Assembly: GCF_003369565.1 (NCBI RefSeq)
Contig: NZ_PIOD01000005.1
Location: 1 to 64,000, forward strand
Length of the DNA: 64,000 bases
Source: Oceanobacillus chungangensis
Lineage (GTDB): Bacteria > Bacillota > Bacilli > Bacillales > Amphibacillaceae
Direction of reading: 5' to 3'
The position numbers and the translations under genes are program-made. Positions 8,566 through 17,457 of this stretch are shown one piece after another (position 1 is the stretch's first letter; every line of letters starts with the position of its first letter). The notes beneath the pieces are model-generated. The model saw nothing but the letters and a program-made list of their open reading frames with translations, had not been told where the DNA came from and did not search any database.

Positions 8566-9720
8566 ATGCCTGATAAAATACTATTTTGTGCAACCGTTGA
8601 TTACCATTTCAAGGCGTTTCACTTGCCATATATGAAGTGGTTTAAGGAGCAGGGATGGGAAGTGGATGTTGCTGCATCAGGAAATATGGATTTACCGTTC
8701 ACAGATAATAAATATCATATTGACATTCAGCGCTCACCTTTCCATCAATCCAATATCCATGCGTATAAACAATTAAAGAGAATTATTGATCAGAATGATT
8801 ACTCTATCATCCATTGTCATACTCCATTAGGGGGAGTACTCGCCCGCCTTGCAGCAAGACAGGTAAGAAAAAAGGGAACAAAGGTCATCTATACCGCACA
8901 TGGCTTTCACTTTTGTAAAGGTGCACCATTACTTAACTGGCTTACTTATTACCCAATTGAAAAATATCTATCACGCTATACGGACAGTTTAATAACGATT
9001 AACGAAGAAGACTATCAATTAGCAAAGAAACACCGGTTTAAAGCGGGAATGATTGAGCATGTGCATGGAGTTGGAGTAGATACAGAAAAGTTTAAACCTA
9101 TTGATGAAACTAATAAAGCAGAAATTAAAAAGTCATTGGGCTACCAAGCAGATGATTTTTTACTTTTTTATGCAGCGGAGTTTAATAAGAATAAAAACCA
9201 ACAATTATTACTTCGAGTAATGGCTTTAATAAAGGATGAGATGCCAAATGCGAAGTTATTACTAGCAGGAGAAGGTCCTTTAATAGAAAGTTGTCGTAAG
9301 CTAACAAGAGATCTTGGTATTAGCCATATGGTTGACTTCCTTGGCTTTAGGAAGGATATTGACCAACTATTACCTATGTGTGATGTTGCAGTTGGCTCAA
9401 GCCATCGAGAAGGCTTACCAGTCAATATCATGGAAGCAATGGCATGTGGGCTGCCTGTTGTGGCGGTGGATAATCGGGGGCATCGGGAGTTGGTTTCTAA
9501 TAACAGTAACGGCTGGATAATTCCCAACTTAGATGTAGTTGAATTTGCGTATAAAGTAATGCAACTTTCTAAAAGGGAAGACATAGGAAATAAGTTTGGT
9601 GTAAACGGTCGGAATATAGTGATTGAGAAATACAGTGTCGATAAAATACTGCAAGAAAACAAAAGAATCTATCAGTCCTTTACAGGAAATCAGGAGGAAT
9701 CAATTTGGGCGGTCCAGTAA
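8566..9720 (+). CDS. epsD: GT4 glycosyltransferase, EpsD-like
   Basis: A 384-residue GT-B glycosyltransferase. The N-terminus (KILFCATVDYHFKAFHLPY, then MKWFKEQGWEVDVAA) is closely EpsD-like, with the substrate-side HCHTPLGG and AHGFHF motifs. The donor-binding half has GAG-type LLLAGEGPL and the E-x7-E signature REGLPVNIMEAMACGLPVVA. It should add an early sugar to the lipid-linked repeat unit at the cytoplasmic membrane face. The start ATG follows AAGGGTGACC. It overlaps the next gene by 16 nt. Exact donor and acceptor cannot be read from the sequence. Confidence 0.85.
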   Translation: MPDKILFCATVDYHFKAFHLPYMKWFKEQGWEVDVAASGNMDLPFTDNKYHIDIQRSPFHQSNIHAYKQLKRIIDQNDYSIIHCHTPLGGVLARLAARQVRKKGTKVIYTAHGFHFCKGAPLLNWLTYYPIEKYLSRYTDSLITINEEDYQLAKKHRFKAGMIEHVHGVGVDTEKFKPIDETNKAEIKKSLGYQADDFLLFYAAEFNKNKNQQLLLRVMALIKDEMPNAKLLLAGEGPLIESCRKLTRDLGISHMVDFLGFRKDIDQLLPMCDVAVGSSHREGLPVNIMEAMACGLPVVAVDNRGHRELVSNNSNGWIIPNLDVVEFAYKVMQLSKREDIGNKFGVNGRNIVIEKYSVDKILQENKRIYQSFTGNQEESIWAVQ

Positions 9721-10823
9721 GAGTATTGCATGTCGTTGTAAATATGAACCGCGGTGGGGCGGAGACATTAATTATGAACCTATACCGAAACATGGATTTG
9801 GAAAAAGTCCAATTTGATTTTTTGACTTGTAAAGAAGGTGTCTTTGATCAGGAGATAATTAACATGGGTGGGAAAGTACATCGAATATCCTATGTTACGG
9901 AAGTAGGGCATAGTGGTTACATAAGGGAGTTAAAGGAATTTTTTAAGAAACATCCAGAGTATACTATTGTTCATTCCCATATGGATAAAATGAGTGGATT
10001 GGTACTAAATGCTGCTGCAAAAGCCGATATTCCGGTGAGAATTGCTCATAGTCATAATACGAGTAGTGAAGGTGGAATCGCATCAAAAGTATATAAATGG
10101 TATGCAGGAAACCATATTACATCGAGTGCCACACACTTGTATGCATGTTCAGAAGCAGCAGCTAACTGGTTATTTAGAAATAAATCTAAAATGGCCACCA
10201 TCCTTAATAATGGGATAGAAGCAGATAAATTTCGCTTTTCAAAAGAAAATCGTCATGCAATCCGAGAGTCTCTAGGTATTGAAAAGGATGCATTGATTCT
10301 AGGACATGTCGGGAGATTTGCTTATCAAAAAAATCACTCCTATTTATTAAATATTTTTGAGGGAGTAAAGCATCGAATACCGAATGCATATTTATTATTA
10401 GCTGGTGATGGTCCTTTAAAAGAAAAAGTAATGGCCAAATCATCGGAATTATATTTGGATAAAAACGTGAAGTTTCTAGGTATCAGGGAAGATATCGACG
10501 CATTACTTCAAGCATTTGATATGTTTATTTTTCCTTCTATACATGAAGGCTTGCCAGTGACGCTTATCGAGGCACAGGGTGCGGGCTTGCCATGTGTGAT
10601 TTCAGATAATATTACAAAGGAAGTTGATCTTGGAATGGGTCTAGTTCATTCAATCTCTTTACAAAATAAAGGATTGTGGATAAACAAAATTAGCAATCTG
10701 GCAAAAAATCTTCCGTTAAGAGAAAGCAATGAAGATGTGTTGTTACAGAAGGGCTTTGACATTAGAAAAACTGCAGATATTACACAAACAGCATACTTAT
10801 CATTTGGAGAAAAGGTCATATGA
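9705..10823 (+). CDS. epsF: GT4 glycosyltransferase, EpsF-like
   Basis: A 372-residue GT-B enzyme of exopolysaccharide assembly. It begins with VRVLHVVVNMNRGGAETLIM, the RGGAE loop being typical of EpsF and related enzymes, and has HSHMDKMSG and AHSHNTSSEGG acceptor-side motifs and a C-terminal donor motif (HEGLPVTLIEAQGAGLPCV). The start is TTG 9705 with CAGGAGG 7 nt upstream, inside the end of the EpsD-like gene. In B. subtilis epsE separates D and F; here it is absent at this position. It overlaps the following GT2 gene by 4 nt. Confidence 0.83.
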   Translation: MGGPVRVLHVVVNMNRGGAETLIMNLYRNMDLEKVQFDFLTCKEGVFDQEIINMGGKVHRISYVTEVGHSGYIRELKEFFKKHPEYTIVHSHMDKMSGLVLNAAAKADIPVRIAHSHNTSSEGGIASKVYKWYAGNHITSSATHLYACSEAAANWLFRNKSKMATILNNGIEADKFRFSKENRHAIRESLGIEKDALILGHVGRFAYQKNHSYLLNIFEGVKHRIPNAYLLLAGDGPLKEKVMAKSSELYLDKNVKFLGIREDIDALLQAFDMFIFPSIHEGLPVTLIEAQGAGLPCVISDNITKEVDLGMGLVHSISLQNKGLWINKISNLAKNLPLRESNEDVLLQKGFDIRKTADITQTAYLSFGEKVI

Positions 10824-11710
10824 AAAAACTGACCATATTTACTCCGACATATAATCGTGCTTACTGTCTGCACAATTGTTATGAAAGCCTAGTTGAACAA
10901 ACATCTCAAGAATTTATCTGGCTGATTATTGATGATGGTTCAACAGATAATACAAAAGAGCTTGTAAAAGAATGGATAAAGGAAAATAAAATCGAAATAC
11001 AATATCATTGGCAAGAAAATCAGGGAATGCATGGGGCTCATAATACTGCATATGAAATGATAGAGACAGAATTAAATGTTTGCATCGATTCTGATGACTA
11101 CATGCCCGTTAACGCAGTTGAAAAGATTATCACATTCTGGAACGAATATGGAAGTAATGAAGTTAGCGGAATGATTGGTTTGGATGCTAATCAGGATAAT
11201 AGCATTATCGGTACAACACTTCCTGAAGAGATAAAACGTTCTACCCTATTTGATTTATATTATAGCCATGGAGTGACAGGTGATAAAAAACTTGTTTACC
11301 GCACAGACTTAACGAAAGAAAATCCCTATCCGATTTTTGACAATGAAAAATATGTTGGGCTTGCTTACAAGTATTACATGCTAGATAAGCGTTATGAGCT
11401 GTTATTAATGAACGAGATCCTTTGTTTTGTTGAATACTTGCCTGATGGCTCTTCACGAAATATGTTAAATCAATATCGCAAGAATCCAAGAGGGTTTTCC
11501 TTCTATCGCCAAGAACTGATGAAACTTCCATATGTCAGTTATTCCTTTAAGTTTAGGCAAGCAATTCATTATGTATCTAGCAGTCTACTGAGTAAAAATT
11601 CGGCTTTTATAAAGGAAACACCAAATAAGCTCCTTACGATCCTCGCTCTGCCAATAGGATTTCTATTATGTCTATACATTAATTCTAAGACAAGGAATGC
11701 TAATGTGTGA
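10820..11710 (+). CDS. GT2 family glycosyltransferase
   Basis: A 296-residue GT-A glycosyltransferase: LTIFTPTYNRAYCLHNCYESL at the N-terminus, IIDDGSTDNT for nucleotide binding, and the metal-binding CIDSDDYM. A hydrophobic C-terminal segment (about residues 272-288) suggests membrane association. It is not a clear EpsE: the bifunctional clutch motif of B. subtilis EpsE cannot be judged by eye. It overlaps the EpsF-like gene (ATGA) and is followed by a dyad at 11732-11759 before epsG. Confidence 0.8.
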   Translation: MKKLTIFTPTYNRAYCLHNCYESLVEQTSQEFIWLIIDDGSTDNTKELVKEWIKENKIEIQYHWQENQGMHGAHNTAYEMIETELNVCIDSDDYMPVNAVEKIITFWNEYGSNEVSGMIGLDANQDNSIIGTTLPEEIKRSTLFDLYYSHGVTGDKKLVYRTDLTKENPYPIFDNEKYVGLAYKYYMLDKRYELLLMNEILCFVEYLPDGSSRNMLNQYRKNPRGFSFYRQELMKLPYVSYSFKFRQAIHYVSSSLLSKNSAFIKETPNKLLTILALPIGFLLCLYINSKTRNANV

Positions 11711-11731
11711 TATTTTTTTGGAAACTTATTC

Positions 11732-11759
11732 GTTAAGAAAAATAATATACTTTCTTAAC
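11732..11759. promoter_or_regulatory. perfect 9-bp inverted repeat before epsG
   Basis: GTTAAGAAA (11732-11740), loop AATAATATAC, TTTCTTAAC (11751-11759); GGAA and TTCC extend the symmetry on either side. It lies 24 bp before the epsG start. It is either an operator of an unidentified factor or an mRNA hairpin; there is no downstream T run for a classical terminator. It does not match the SinR palindromes, which end GTTC/GAAC. Confidence 0.5.
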
Positions 11760-11782
11760 TTCCAAATGAAAGGATATTTTAA

Positions 11783-12859
11783 ATGACATTACTTTGGATG
11801 AATCTTGCTTTCGTTTTTATGTTTGCATACTTCTCAAGGTATTTTGCAATGCCTTTATTAGAGTCTGGATCGCATCACTTTGTTCGGCCAAATAAGCTAT
11901 TAATTTTTGCTTCGTTAGCTACATTAGTAGTGATTTCGGGTCTCCGCTACAATATTGGTGATACATCTACTTATATTAATATATACAAGGACAATGATTT
12001 TACTTGGGAGTACATACAATCCAAGAAAGATATCGGTTTTGGTCTATTTCAAATGCTCCTAAAAAATTATATCTCAGAAGATCCGCAAATCATGATCTTT
12101 ACAGCAGCTCTAATTACAAATTTACTAATTATTATCGTCTTATACAATTACTCTAGAATGATTGAACTTAGTTTGTACGTTTTTATAACAGGCGGTTTAT
12201 TTTTAGTATCAATGAATGGGATTAGACAGGTCCTTGCAGCGGCAATAACTTTTGCTGCGACAAAATATTTAATCAATGGGAATTGGCGGCGATATTTTCT
12301 TATTATCATTTTCGCATCCTTCTTCCATCAAAGTGCTCTTATATTGCTTCCGATGTATTTTATTGTGCGATTTAAGGCTTGGTCAAAGGCTACCTTCGCT
12401 TTGATTATCTTTGCAGTTATTGTTGTAATCGGCTATGAACAATTTTCTGCATTATTGTTTAAGGCAATAGATGACACCCAATATAGTGGTTACGTTGATT
12501 TTACTGAAGGTGGGGCGAATTTTATTAGGGTCGCTGTTGAAGCAGCACCACTCTTCATCGCTTATTTAGGGAGAGATAAGTTAAAAAAACTATTCCCCGA
12601 TAGTGATTATATTGTCAATATGGCATTACTTGGTTTTGTCTTTATGGTCATTGCAACACAGGAGTGGATTTTTGCTAGAATGTCCATTTATTTTCAACTT
12701 TATGGATTGATACTTGTATCATGGCTACCGAAGTTATTTAGGGAGAAGGATCAAAAGCTTATCTACTTCGCAATTATCGTTTGTTACTTTGCCTATTATT
12801 ATTATGAGAATGTAATTACTCTCAATATCTTATATAAAAGTGATTATTTAATTTGGTAA
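11783..12859 (+). CDS. epsG: exopolysaccharide polymerase-like membrane protein (EpsG family)
   Basis: A 358-residue integral membrane protein with about ten hydrophobic segments and the EpsG/Wzy-type motifs SGLRYNIGDTSTYINIY near the N-terminus, SMNGIRQVLAAAITFAA in the middle and ASFFHQSALILLP. EpsG proteins are thought to polymerise repeat units on the outer face of the membrane. Length is close to B. subtilis EpsG. AAAGGAT precedes the ATG. It is separated from upstream genes by 72 nt containing a perfect inverted repeat, and followed 21 nt later by galE. Confidence 0.82.
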   Translation: MTLLWMNLAFVFMFAYFSRYFAMPLLESGSHHFVRPNKLLIFASLATLVVISGLRYNIGDTSTYINIYKDNDFTWEYIQSKKDIGFGLFQMLLKNYISEDPQIMIFTAALITNLLIIIVLYNYSRMIELSLYVFITGGLFLVSMNGIRQVLAAAITFAATKYLINGNWRRYFLIIIFASFFHQSALILLPMYFIVRFKAWSKATFALIIFAVIVVIGYEQFSALLFKAIDDTQYSGYVDFTEGGANFIRVAVEAAPLFIAYLGRDKLKKLFPDSDYIVNMALLGFVFMVIATQEWIFARMSIYFQLYGLILVSWLPKLFREKDQKLIYFAIIVCYFAYYYYENVITLNILYKSDYLIW

Positions 12860-12880
12860 AACAGTAAAGGAGGAAGATGA

Positions 12881-13957
12881 ATGGCAATTCTAGTAACGGG
12901 TGGTGCCGGGTATATTGGGACGCATACATGTATTGAACTACTGAATGAAGGTTATGACATTGTTGTGGTAGATAACTTTTCCAACAGCAATCCTCAAAGC
13001 TTAAGAAGAGTTTCAGAGATTACTGGTGAATCCTTTCCAATATATGAAACAGATTTACTAGATAAGCAAGGACTTACAGAAATATTTACGGAAAATAAGA
13101 TTGAAGCGGTGATGCATTTTGCTGGACTCAAGTCTGTTGGTGAATCGGTTTCTATTCCACTTCATTATTATCAAAATAACATAACAGGCACCATTATTTT
13201 ATGTGAAGTAATGCAGCAATTTGGTGTGAAAAAGCTAGTATTTAGTTCTTCTGCTACGGTATATGGCATAACGAATACAATGCCAATAGCAGAAGATACG
13301 ACATTACAGCCAATCAATCCATATGGTCGTACAAAGCATATGATTGAAGAAATCTTAGGTGATGTAGCATTTGCAGACCCTTCATGGAGCATCGCCTTAC
13401 TACGATATTTTAATCCGATTGGTGCGCATGAAAGTGGCAGAATTGGAGAAGATCCAAATGGGATACCGAATAATTTATTGCCGTACATTTCACAGGTTGC
13501 TGTTGGCAGGCGATCGCGGCTCCAAATATTTGGAAACGATTATCCGACAAGGGATGGAACAGGGATAAGGGACTATATTCATGTTGCCGATTTAGCTATT
13601 GGTCATTTGCGGGCATTAGAAAAAGTGCAAACTTCAGCGGGAATCGATGCGTTTAATTTAGGTACAGGTAAAGGTTATAGTGTTTTAGAAATGGTGACCG
13701 CATTTGAAAAGGTCACTGGGGTACTGATACCCTATCAGTTTGTAGAGCGCCGCCCGGGTGATAGCAGCATTTGCTATGCAGATGTTAATAAAGCGAAAAA
13801 GGAACTTCACTGGCAGGCAACAAGAGGAATTGAAAAAATGTGCGAGGATACATGGCGCTGGCAAGGGGAAAATCCGAATGGATATGAAAAGGTAATTGGA
13901 AATAATACAAATCAGAAGACTCCAGCGCAACAAGCGATGGGGTTTTTTAATGTGTAA
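12881..13957 (+). CDS. galE: UDP-glucose 4-epimerase
   Basis: A 358-residue extended SDR enzyme that interconverts UDP-glucose and UDP-galactose. The N-terminal VTGGAGYIGTHTC binds NAD; the catalytic Tyr-Lys is in INPYGRTKHMIEE; LRYFNPIGAHESG and PTRDGTGIRDYIHVADLA are GalE signatures. AAAGGAGGAAG precedes the ATG. The C-terminus is about 20 residues longer than E. coli GalE (ends ...NNTNQKTPAQQAMGFFNV). It works with GalU in this operon. An epimerase acting on N-acetylated UDP sugars is possible. Confidence 0.92.
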   Translation: MAILVTGGAGYIGTHTCIELLNEGYDIVVVDNFSNSNPQSLRRVSEITGESFPIYETDLLDKQGLTEIFTENKIEAVMHFAGLKSVGESVSIPLHYYQNNITGTIILCEVMQQFGVKKLVFSSSATVYGITNTMPIAEDTTLQPINPYGRTKHMIEEILGDVAFADPSWSIALLRYFNPIGAHESGRIGEDPNGIPNNLLPYISQVAVGRRSRLQIFGNDYPTRDGTGIRDYIHVADLAIGHLRALEKVQTSAGIDAFNLGTGKGYSVLEMVTAFEKVTGVLIPYQFVERRPGDSSICYADVNKAKKELHWQATRGIEKMCEDTWRWQGENPNGYEKVIGNNTNQKTPAQQAMGFFNV

Positions 13958-13969
13958 TAAAGGACTGAC

Positions 13970-14578
13970 GTGAAGATGAAACGAGCGTTGGATGTATTCA
14001 TTTCTTTAACATTAATTATCATATTCCTGCCAATCATTCTTGTCATTTCAATCGTTGTAAGGTTTGCATTAGGTGCCCCTATTTTATTTAAGCAACAGCG
14101 TCCAGGATTGAATGGACAGCCATTTTTCCTTTATAAATTTAGAACGATGACAAATGCAACAGATTCAAGTGGAAAACTATTATCCGATAAACAGAGAATA
14201 ACCGCTTTCGGTATGTTTCTTAGAAAATATAGCTTAGATGAGCTTCCACAACTATTTAATGTTCTAAAAGGGGAAATGAGTTTGGTTGGACCAAGGCCGT
14301 TATTAATGGAATATATACCATTGTATACGGACGAACAACGATTACGTCATAATGTAAGACCGGGCATTACAGGCTGGGCACAGATCAATGGGAGAAATGC
14401 AATTACATGGGAAGAAAAGTTTAAGTTAGATATTTACTATGTAAATAATTATAGTTTCACTCTTGATATGAAAATTATCCTCTCCACTGTTGCAAAAGTC
14501 TTTAAGTCTGAAGGAATTAATAATGAAAACCACACAACAATGCCAGTTTTCAAGGGGGAAAAACGTTATGGTGAATAG
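13970..14578 (+). CDS. epsL: initiating phosphoglycosyl transferase, EpsL-like
   Basis: A 202-residue monotopic phosphoglycosyl transferase that loads the first sugar phosphate onto undecaprenyl phosphate. It has one N-terminal hydrophobic hairpin (residues about 10-33), then FKQQRPGLNGQPFFLYKFRTMT, the catalytic region SLDELPQLFNVLKGEMSLVGPRPLL and RHNVRPGITGWAQINGRN. The pairing with EpsC and EpsN suggests a bacillosamine-type sugar as substrate. Start GTG 13970 (AAAGGA 5 nt upstream); ATG 13976 is an alternative. Its end overlaps the ATP-grasp gene by 11 nt. Confidence 0.87.
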   Translation: MKMKRALDVFISLTLIIIFLPIILVISIVVRFALGAPILFKQQRPGLNGQPFFLYKFRTMTNATDSSGKLLSDKQRITAFGMFLRKYSLDELPQLFNVLKGEMSLVGPRPLLMEYIPLYTDEQRLRHNVRPGITGWAQINGRNAITWEEKFKLDIYYVNNYSFTLDMKIILSTVAKVFKSEGINNENHTTMPVFKGEKRYGE

Positions 14579-15548
14579 CTTAAATATTTTATTTACTAGT
14601 TCAGGTAGAAGAGTCTCATTAATTAATAAGTTCAAGGATGTTTATGAAGAATATAACATTGAAGGAAAGATAATAACTGCAGATGTAAAACAAAACGCCC
14701 CAACAGCATTTATTAGTGATAAGCATTATATACTTCCAAGTATTAATCATGAAAACTATTTAACAGAGCTTTTGAGTTTATGTATAAGAGAAAATATTTC
14801 TTTAATTATCCCATTAATTGATACAGAGTTACCGCTTTTTGCGTTTAATAAACAAATCTTTTCTGAATACGGGGTTAAGTTGTTGGTCTCTGGAATGGAG
14901 CTAAATGAAATAGCTGGAGATAAGAACAAAACCTATAACTTCTTTGTTTCAAATAATATAAGTACACCGAAGGTTTATAGTAAAGAAGAATTAAGAAGGA
15001 ACGAATACAACTTCCCTTTGTTGCTAAAGCCCTATGATGGAAGTTCGAGTAAAGGCGTTACTTTAATAACAAATGAAGAAGAGTTAAATTTCTTTAAGAG
15101 TTATATTCCGAATGCAATGGTTCAGGAATTTATTACAGGTGAGGAATACACAGTAGATGTAATGGTTGATTTTGGTGGTAATGTGAAGACTATTGTACCA
15201 AGATTGCGACTGGAAACGAGGGCGGGAGAGGTAAGTAAAGGAATAACTAGGAAGGACATTACAATTATTAATGCAGTAAAAGGTGTTGTAAAAGCATTAC
15301 CCGATCCGGTGGGCTGTATCACTATTCAATGTATTAAAAAGGAAAATGGAGATATTAAATTCATAGAAATTAATCCAAGATTTGGTGGAGGAATTCCGTT
15401 AACAATTGAGGCCGGAGCAAATTTTCCTTTATGGGTAATTGAAATGAGTCAAGGAAAGGTATTTACGGATCAGTATTTTGGATGGAAGGATAATATCACA
15501 ATGCTTAGATACGATGAGGCTATATTTACGGAGAAGATATTACAATGA
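14568..15548 (+). CDS. ATP-grasp ligase (PylC/carbamoyl-phosphate synthase-like)
   Basis: A 326-residue ATP-grasp enzyme. A pre-ATP-grasp N-terminus (NILFTSSGRRVSLINKF) is followed by the nucleotide-binding core FPLLLKPYDGSSSKGVTLI, VQEFITGEEYTVDVMVD and the Mg-binding FIEINPRFGGGIPLT. Such enzymes form amide or related bonds through acyl phosphates. ATG 14568 after AAGGGGGA fits best; an upstream ATG at 14490 would overlap epsL by about 90 nt. It overlaps the HAD gene by 4 nt. In B. subtilis this position (between epsL and epsN) is held by the acetyltransferase EpsM, so the ATP-grasp/HAD pair may decorate the amino sugar differently, e.g. with an amino acid; this is inference. Confidence 0.75.
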   Translation: MVNSLNILFTSSGRRVSLINKFKDVYEEYNIEGKIITADVKQNAPTAFISDKHYILPSINHENYLTELLSLCIRENISLIIPLIDTELPLFAFNKQIFSEYGVKLLVSGMELNEIAGDKNKTYNFFVSNNISTPKVYSKEELRRNEYNFPLLLKPYDGSSSKGVTLITNEEELNFFKSYIPNAMVQEFITGEEYTVDVMVDFGGNVKTIVPRLRLETRAGEVSKGITRKDITIINAVKGVVKALPDPVGCITIQCIKKENGDIKFIEINPRFGGGIPLTIEAGANFPLWVIEMSQGKVFTDQYFGWKDNITMLRYDEAIFTEKILQ

Positions 15549-16258
15549 TTCAAGCAATTGTTTTTGATATGGACGATACATTGTATCAAGAGAAAGATTA
15601 TCTACTTAGCGGACTAAAGTATGTAGATATATGGGTAAAAGAAAATTGTCATAGAACAGGGTTCTATGAAGAAGCATATCAATTATTTGTCTCTGGTGAA
15701 AATAAATTCATCTTTAATAGGGCATTAGAACTACTAGAGGTAAATTATGATCAGAATATGATAATGGAAATGTTAAATGTATATAGATCCCATAAGCCTG
15801 ATATTCAGTTATTGGAGGATGCAGAATGGGTTCTTAATAACTTGTATGACAATGTTAAAATTGGACTCATTTCAGACGGGTATTTATCTTCCCAAAAACG
15901 GAAAGTAAATGCTTTAAAACTCCCATCTAGATTTAACTCCATAATACTAAGTGATGAATTCGGCAGAGAGAATTGGAAACCTAGTCATATCCCATATGAA
16001 AAAGTAGCTAGTGAGTTAAAGTGTTATCCAAATGAGTGTGTATACGTGGGAGATAATCTACAAAAGGATTTTATTACTGCTAAGAAACTGGGTTGGTTGA
16101 CTGTACATATTCAAAGAAATTCGGGGATTTATCCAAACACCAAATTATCATCAGATTATGAAGCTCATTTTCAAATTGAGAACTTAAAGGAACTTTCCAA
16201 TATACCAGAATTACAACAGTTGTTTACTAAAAATAAAAGACAAAGGAGGATAACATAG
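15545..16258 (+). CDS. HAD-family hydrolase
   Basis: A 237-residue haloacid dehalogenase-fold protein, probably a small-molecule phosphatase. Motif I is FDMDDTLYQE (residues 7-16), motif II LISDGY near residue 106, motif III the Lys in ENWKPS, and motif IV YVGDNLQKDFITAKKLGW. The fold is that of the HAD IA group with a helical cap. ATGA overlap with the ATP-grasp gene and abutment with epsN (stop and start share one base) imply tight coupling, so the substrate is probably an intermediate made by these neighbours. Confidence 0.82.
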   Translation: MIQAIVFDMDDTLYQEKDYLLSGLKYVDIWVKENCHRTGFYEEAYQLFVSGENKFIFNRALELLEVNYDQNMIMEMLNVYRSHKPDIQLLEDAEWVLNNLYDNVKIGLISDGYLSSQKRKVNALKLPSRFNSIILSDEFGRENWKPSHIPYEKVASELKCYPNECVYVGDNLQKDFITAKKLGWLTVHIQRNSGIYPNTKLSSDYEAHFQIENLKELSNIPELQQLFTKNKRQRRIT

Positions 16259-17454
16259 TGAACTATAATAGATCAAGAATCTTTCTCTCCCCACCACATA
16301 TGAGTGGTCACGAGAAGCTGTATATTGATGAAGCGTTTGCATCAAATTGGATTGCTCCATTAGGACCAAATGTCGATGCCTTTGAACAGGAAATTGCACA
16401 ATTTGTAGGGGCAAATGATGCAATAGCGGTGAGTTCAGGAACTGCAGCGATCCATTTGGCGCTTTCATTATTAGATGTAAAAAAGGGAGATAGGGTATTT
16501 TGTCCCGCACTTACCTTTGTAGCAAGTGCAAATCCAATATTGTATCAAGGTGCAGAGCCAGTATTCATTGATTCAGAACTAGAGTCATGGAATATGTCTC
16601 CAAAGGCGCTAATCAAAGCATTCGAGGAGGCTGCTCTAGAAGGGGAACTTCCAAAAGCAGTGATTGTTGTAAATTTATATGGTCAAAGTGCGAAAATGGA
16701 TGAAATTGTTACAATATGTAATCAATTTGGAGTACCGATTATTGAGGATGCGGCTGAGTCACTTGGAACGACATACAAAGGCAAAGCATCCGGTACGTTT
16801 GGAAAGTTTGGCATTTATTCCTTTAATGGAAATAAAATTATTACCACTTCTGGAGGAGGAATGCTTGTATCAAACGATAGGGAGGAAATAAAACGGGCAC
16901 GGTTTTTAGCTAGTCAGGCACGTGACCAAGCTACACATTATCAACATAGTGTGATGGGATATAACTATCGTTTAAGTAATCTCTTAGCTGGGGTTGGCAG
17001 GGCGCAATTACAAGTTTTAGAACATCGCGTATCAGCAAGAAGGGAGATATTTGAGAACTATTTTAAGAATCTCGCTGATCTCCCGGGAATTAGTTTTATG
17101 CCAGAGTTAAAAGATACTAGAACAAATCGGTGGCTCACGACATTAACGATTAATGAGAATGAAGCTGGTGTAACTACAAAACAGCTGTTAGCTGCGCTTT
17201 ATAAAGAAAAAATAGAAGCAAGACCAGTATGGAAGCCACTACATCTACAGCCGCTCTTTCAAGGCTGTCTTTATTATGCGCATGAAAAGAACAATGATGT
17301 AGCAGAAAGATTATTTACAACTGGGATATGTCTTCCATCTGGATCAAATCTCACGGAAGATGAGCAACAGAGAGTTATTACGTGTATAAGAGAAGTATTT
17401 AATCAATCCATTAGTAAGAGGAGTTATTTATATCCAGGAAAACAAGAGGTATAG
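16258..17454 (+). CDS. epsN: DegT/DnrJ/EryC1 aminotransferase, EpsN-like
   Basis: A 398-residue PLP-dependent sugar aminotransferase. The N-terminus (RIFLSPPHMSGHEKLYIDEA, then FASNWIAPLGPNVDAFE) is nearly EpsN. The PLP lysine lies in YSFNGNKIITTSGGGML, and VIVVNLYGQ plus IEDAAESLG are family motifs. It should aminate the 4-keto sugar nucleotide made by EpsC. The start is GTG 16258 behind AAAGGAGG. It is followed 3 nt later by sinR, so the regulator is transcribed with the sugar genes. Confidence 0.9.
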   Translation: MNYNRSRIFLSPPHMSGHEKLYIDEAFASNWIAPLGPNVDAFEQEIAQFVGANDAIAVSSGTAAIHLALSLLDVKKGDRVFCPALTFVASANPILYQGAEPVFIDSELESWNMSPKALIKAFEEAALEGELPKAVIVVNLYGQSAKMDEIVTICNQFGVPIIEDAAESLGTTYKGKASGTFGKFGIYSFNGNKIITTSGGGMLVSNDREEIKRARFLASQARDQATHYQHSVMGYNYRLSNLLAGVGRAQLQVLEHRVSARREIFENYFKNLADLPGISFMPELKDTRTNRWLTTLTINENEAGVTTKQLLAALYKEKIEARPVWKPLHLQPLFQGCLYYAHEKNNDVAERLFTTGICLPSGSNLTEDEQQRVITCIREVFNQSISKRSYLYPGKQEV

Positions 17455-17457
17455 CCT

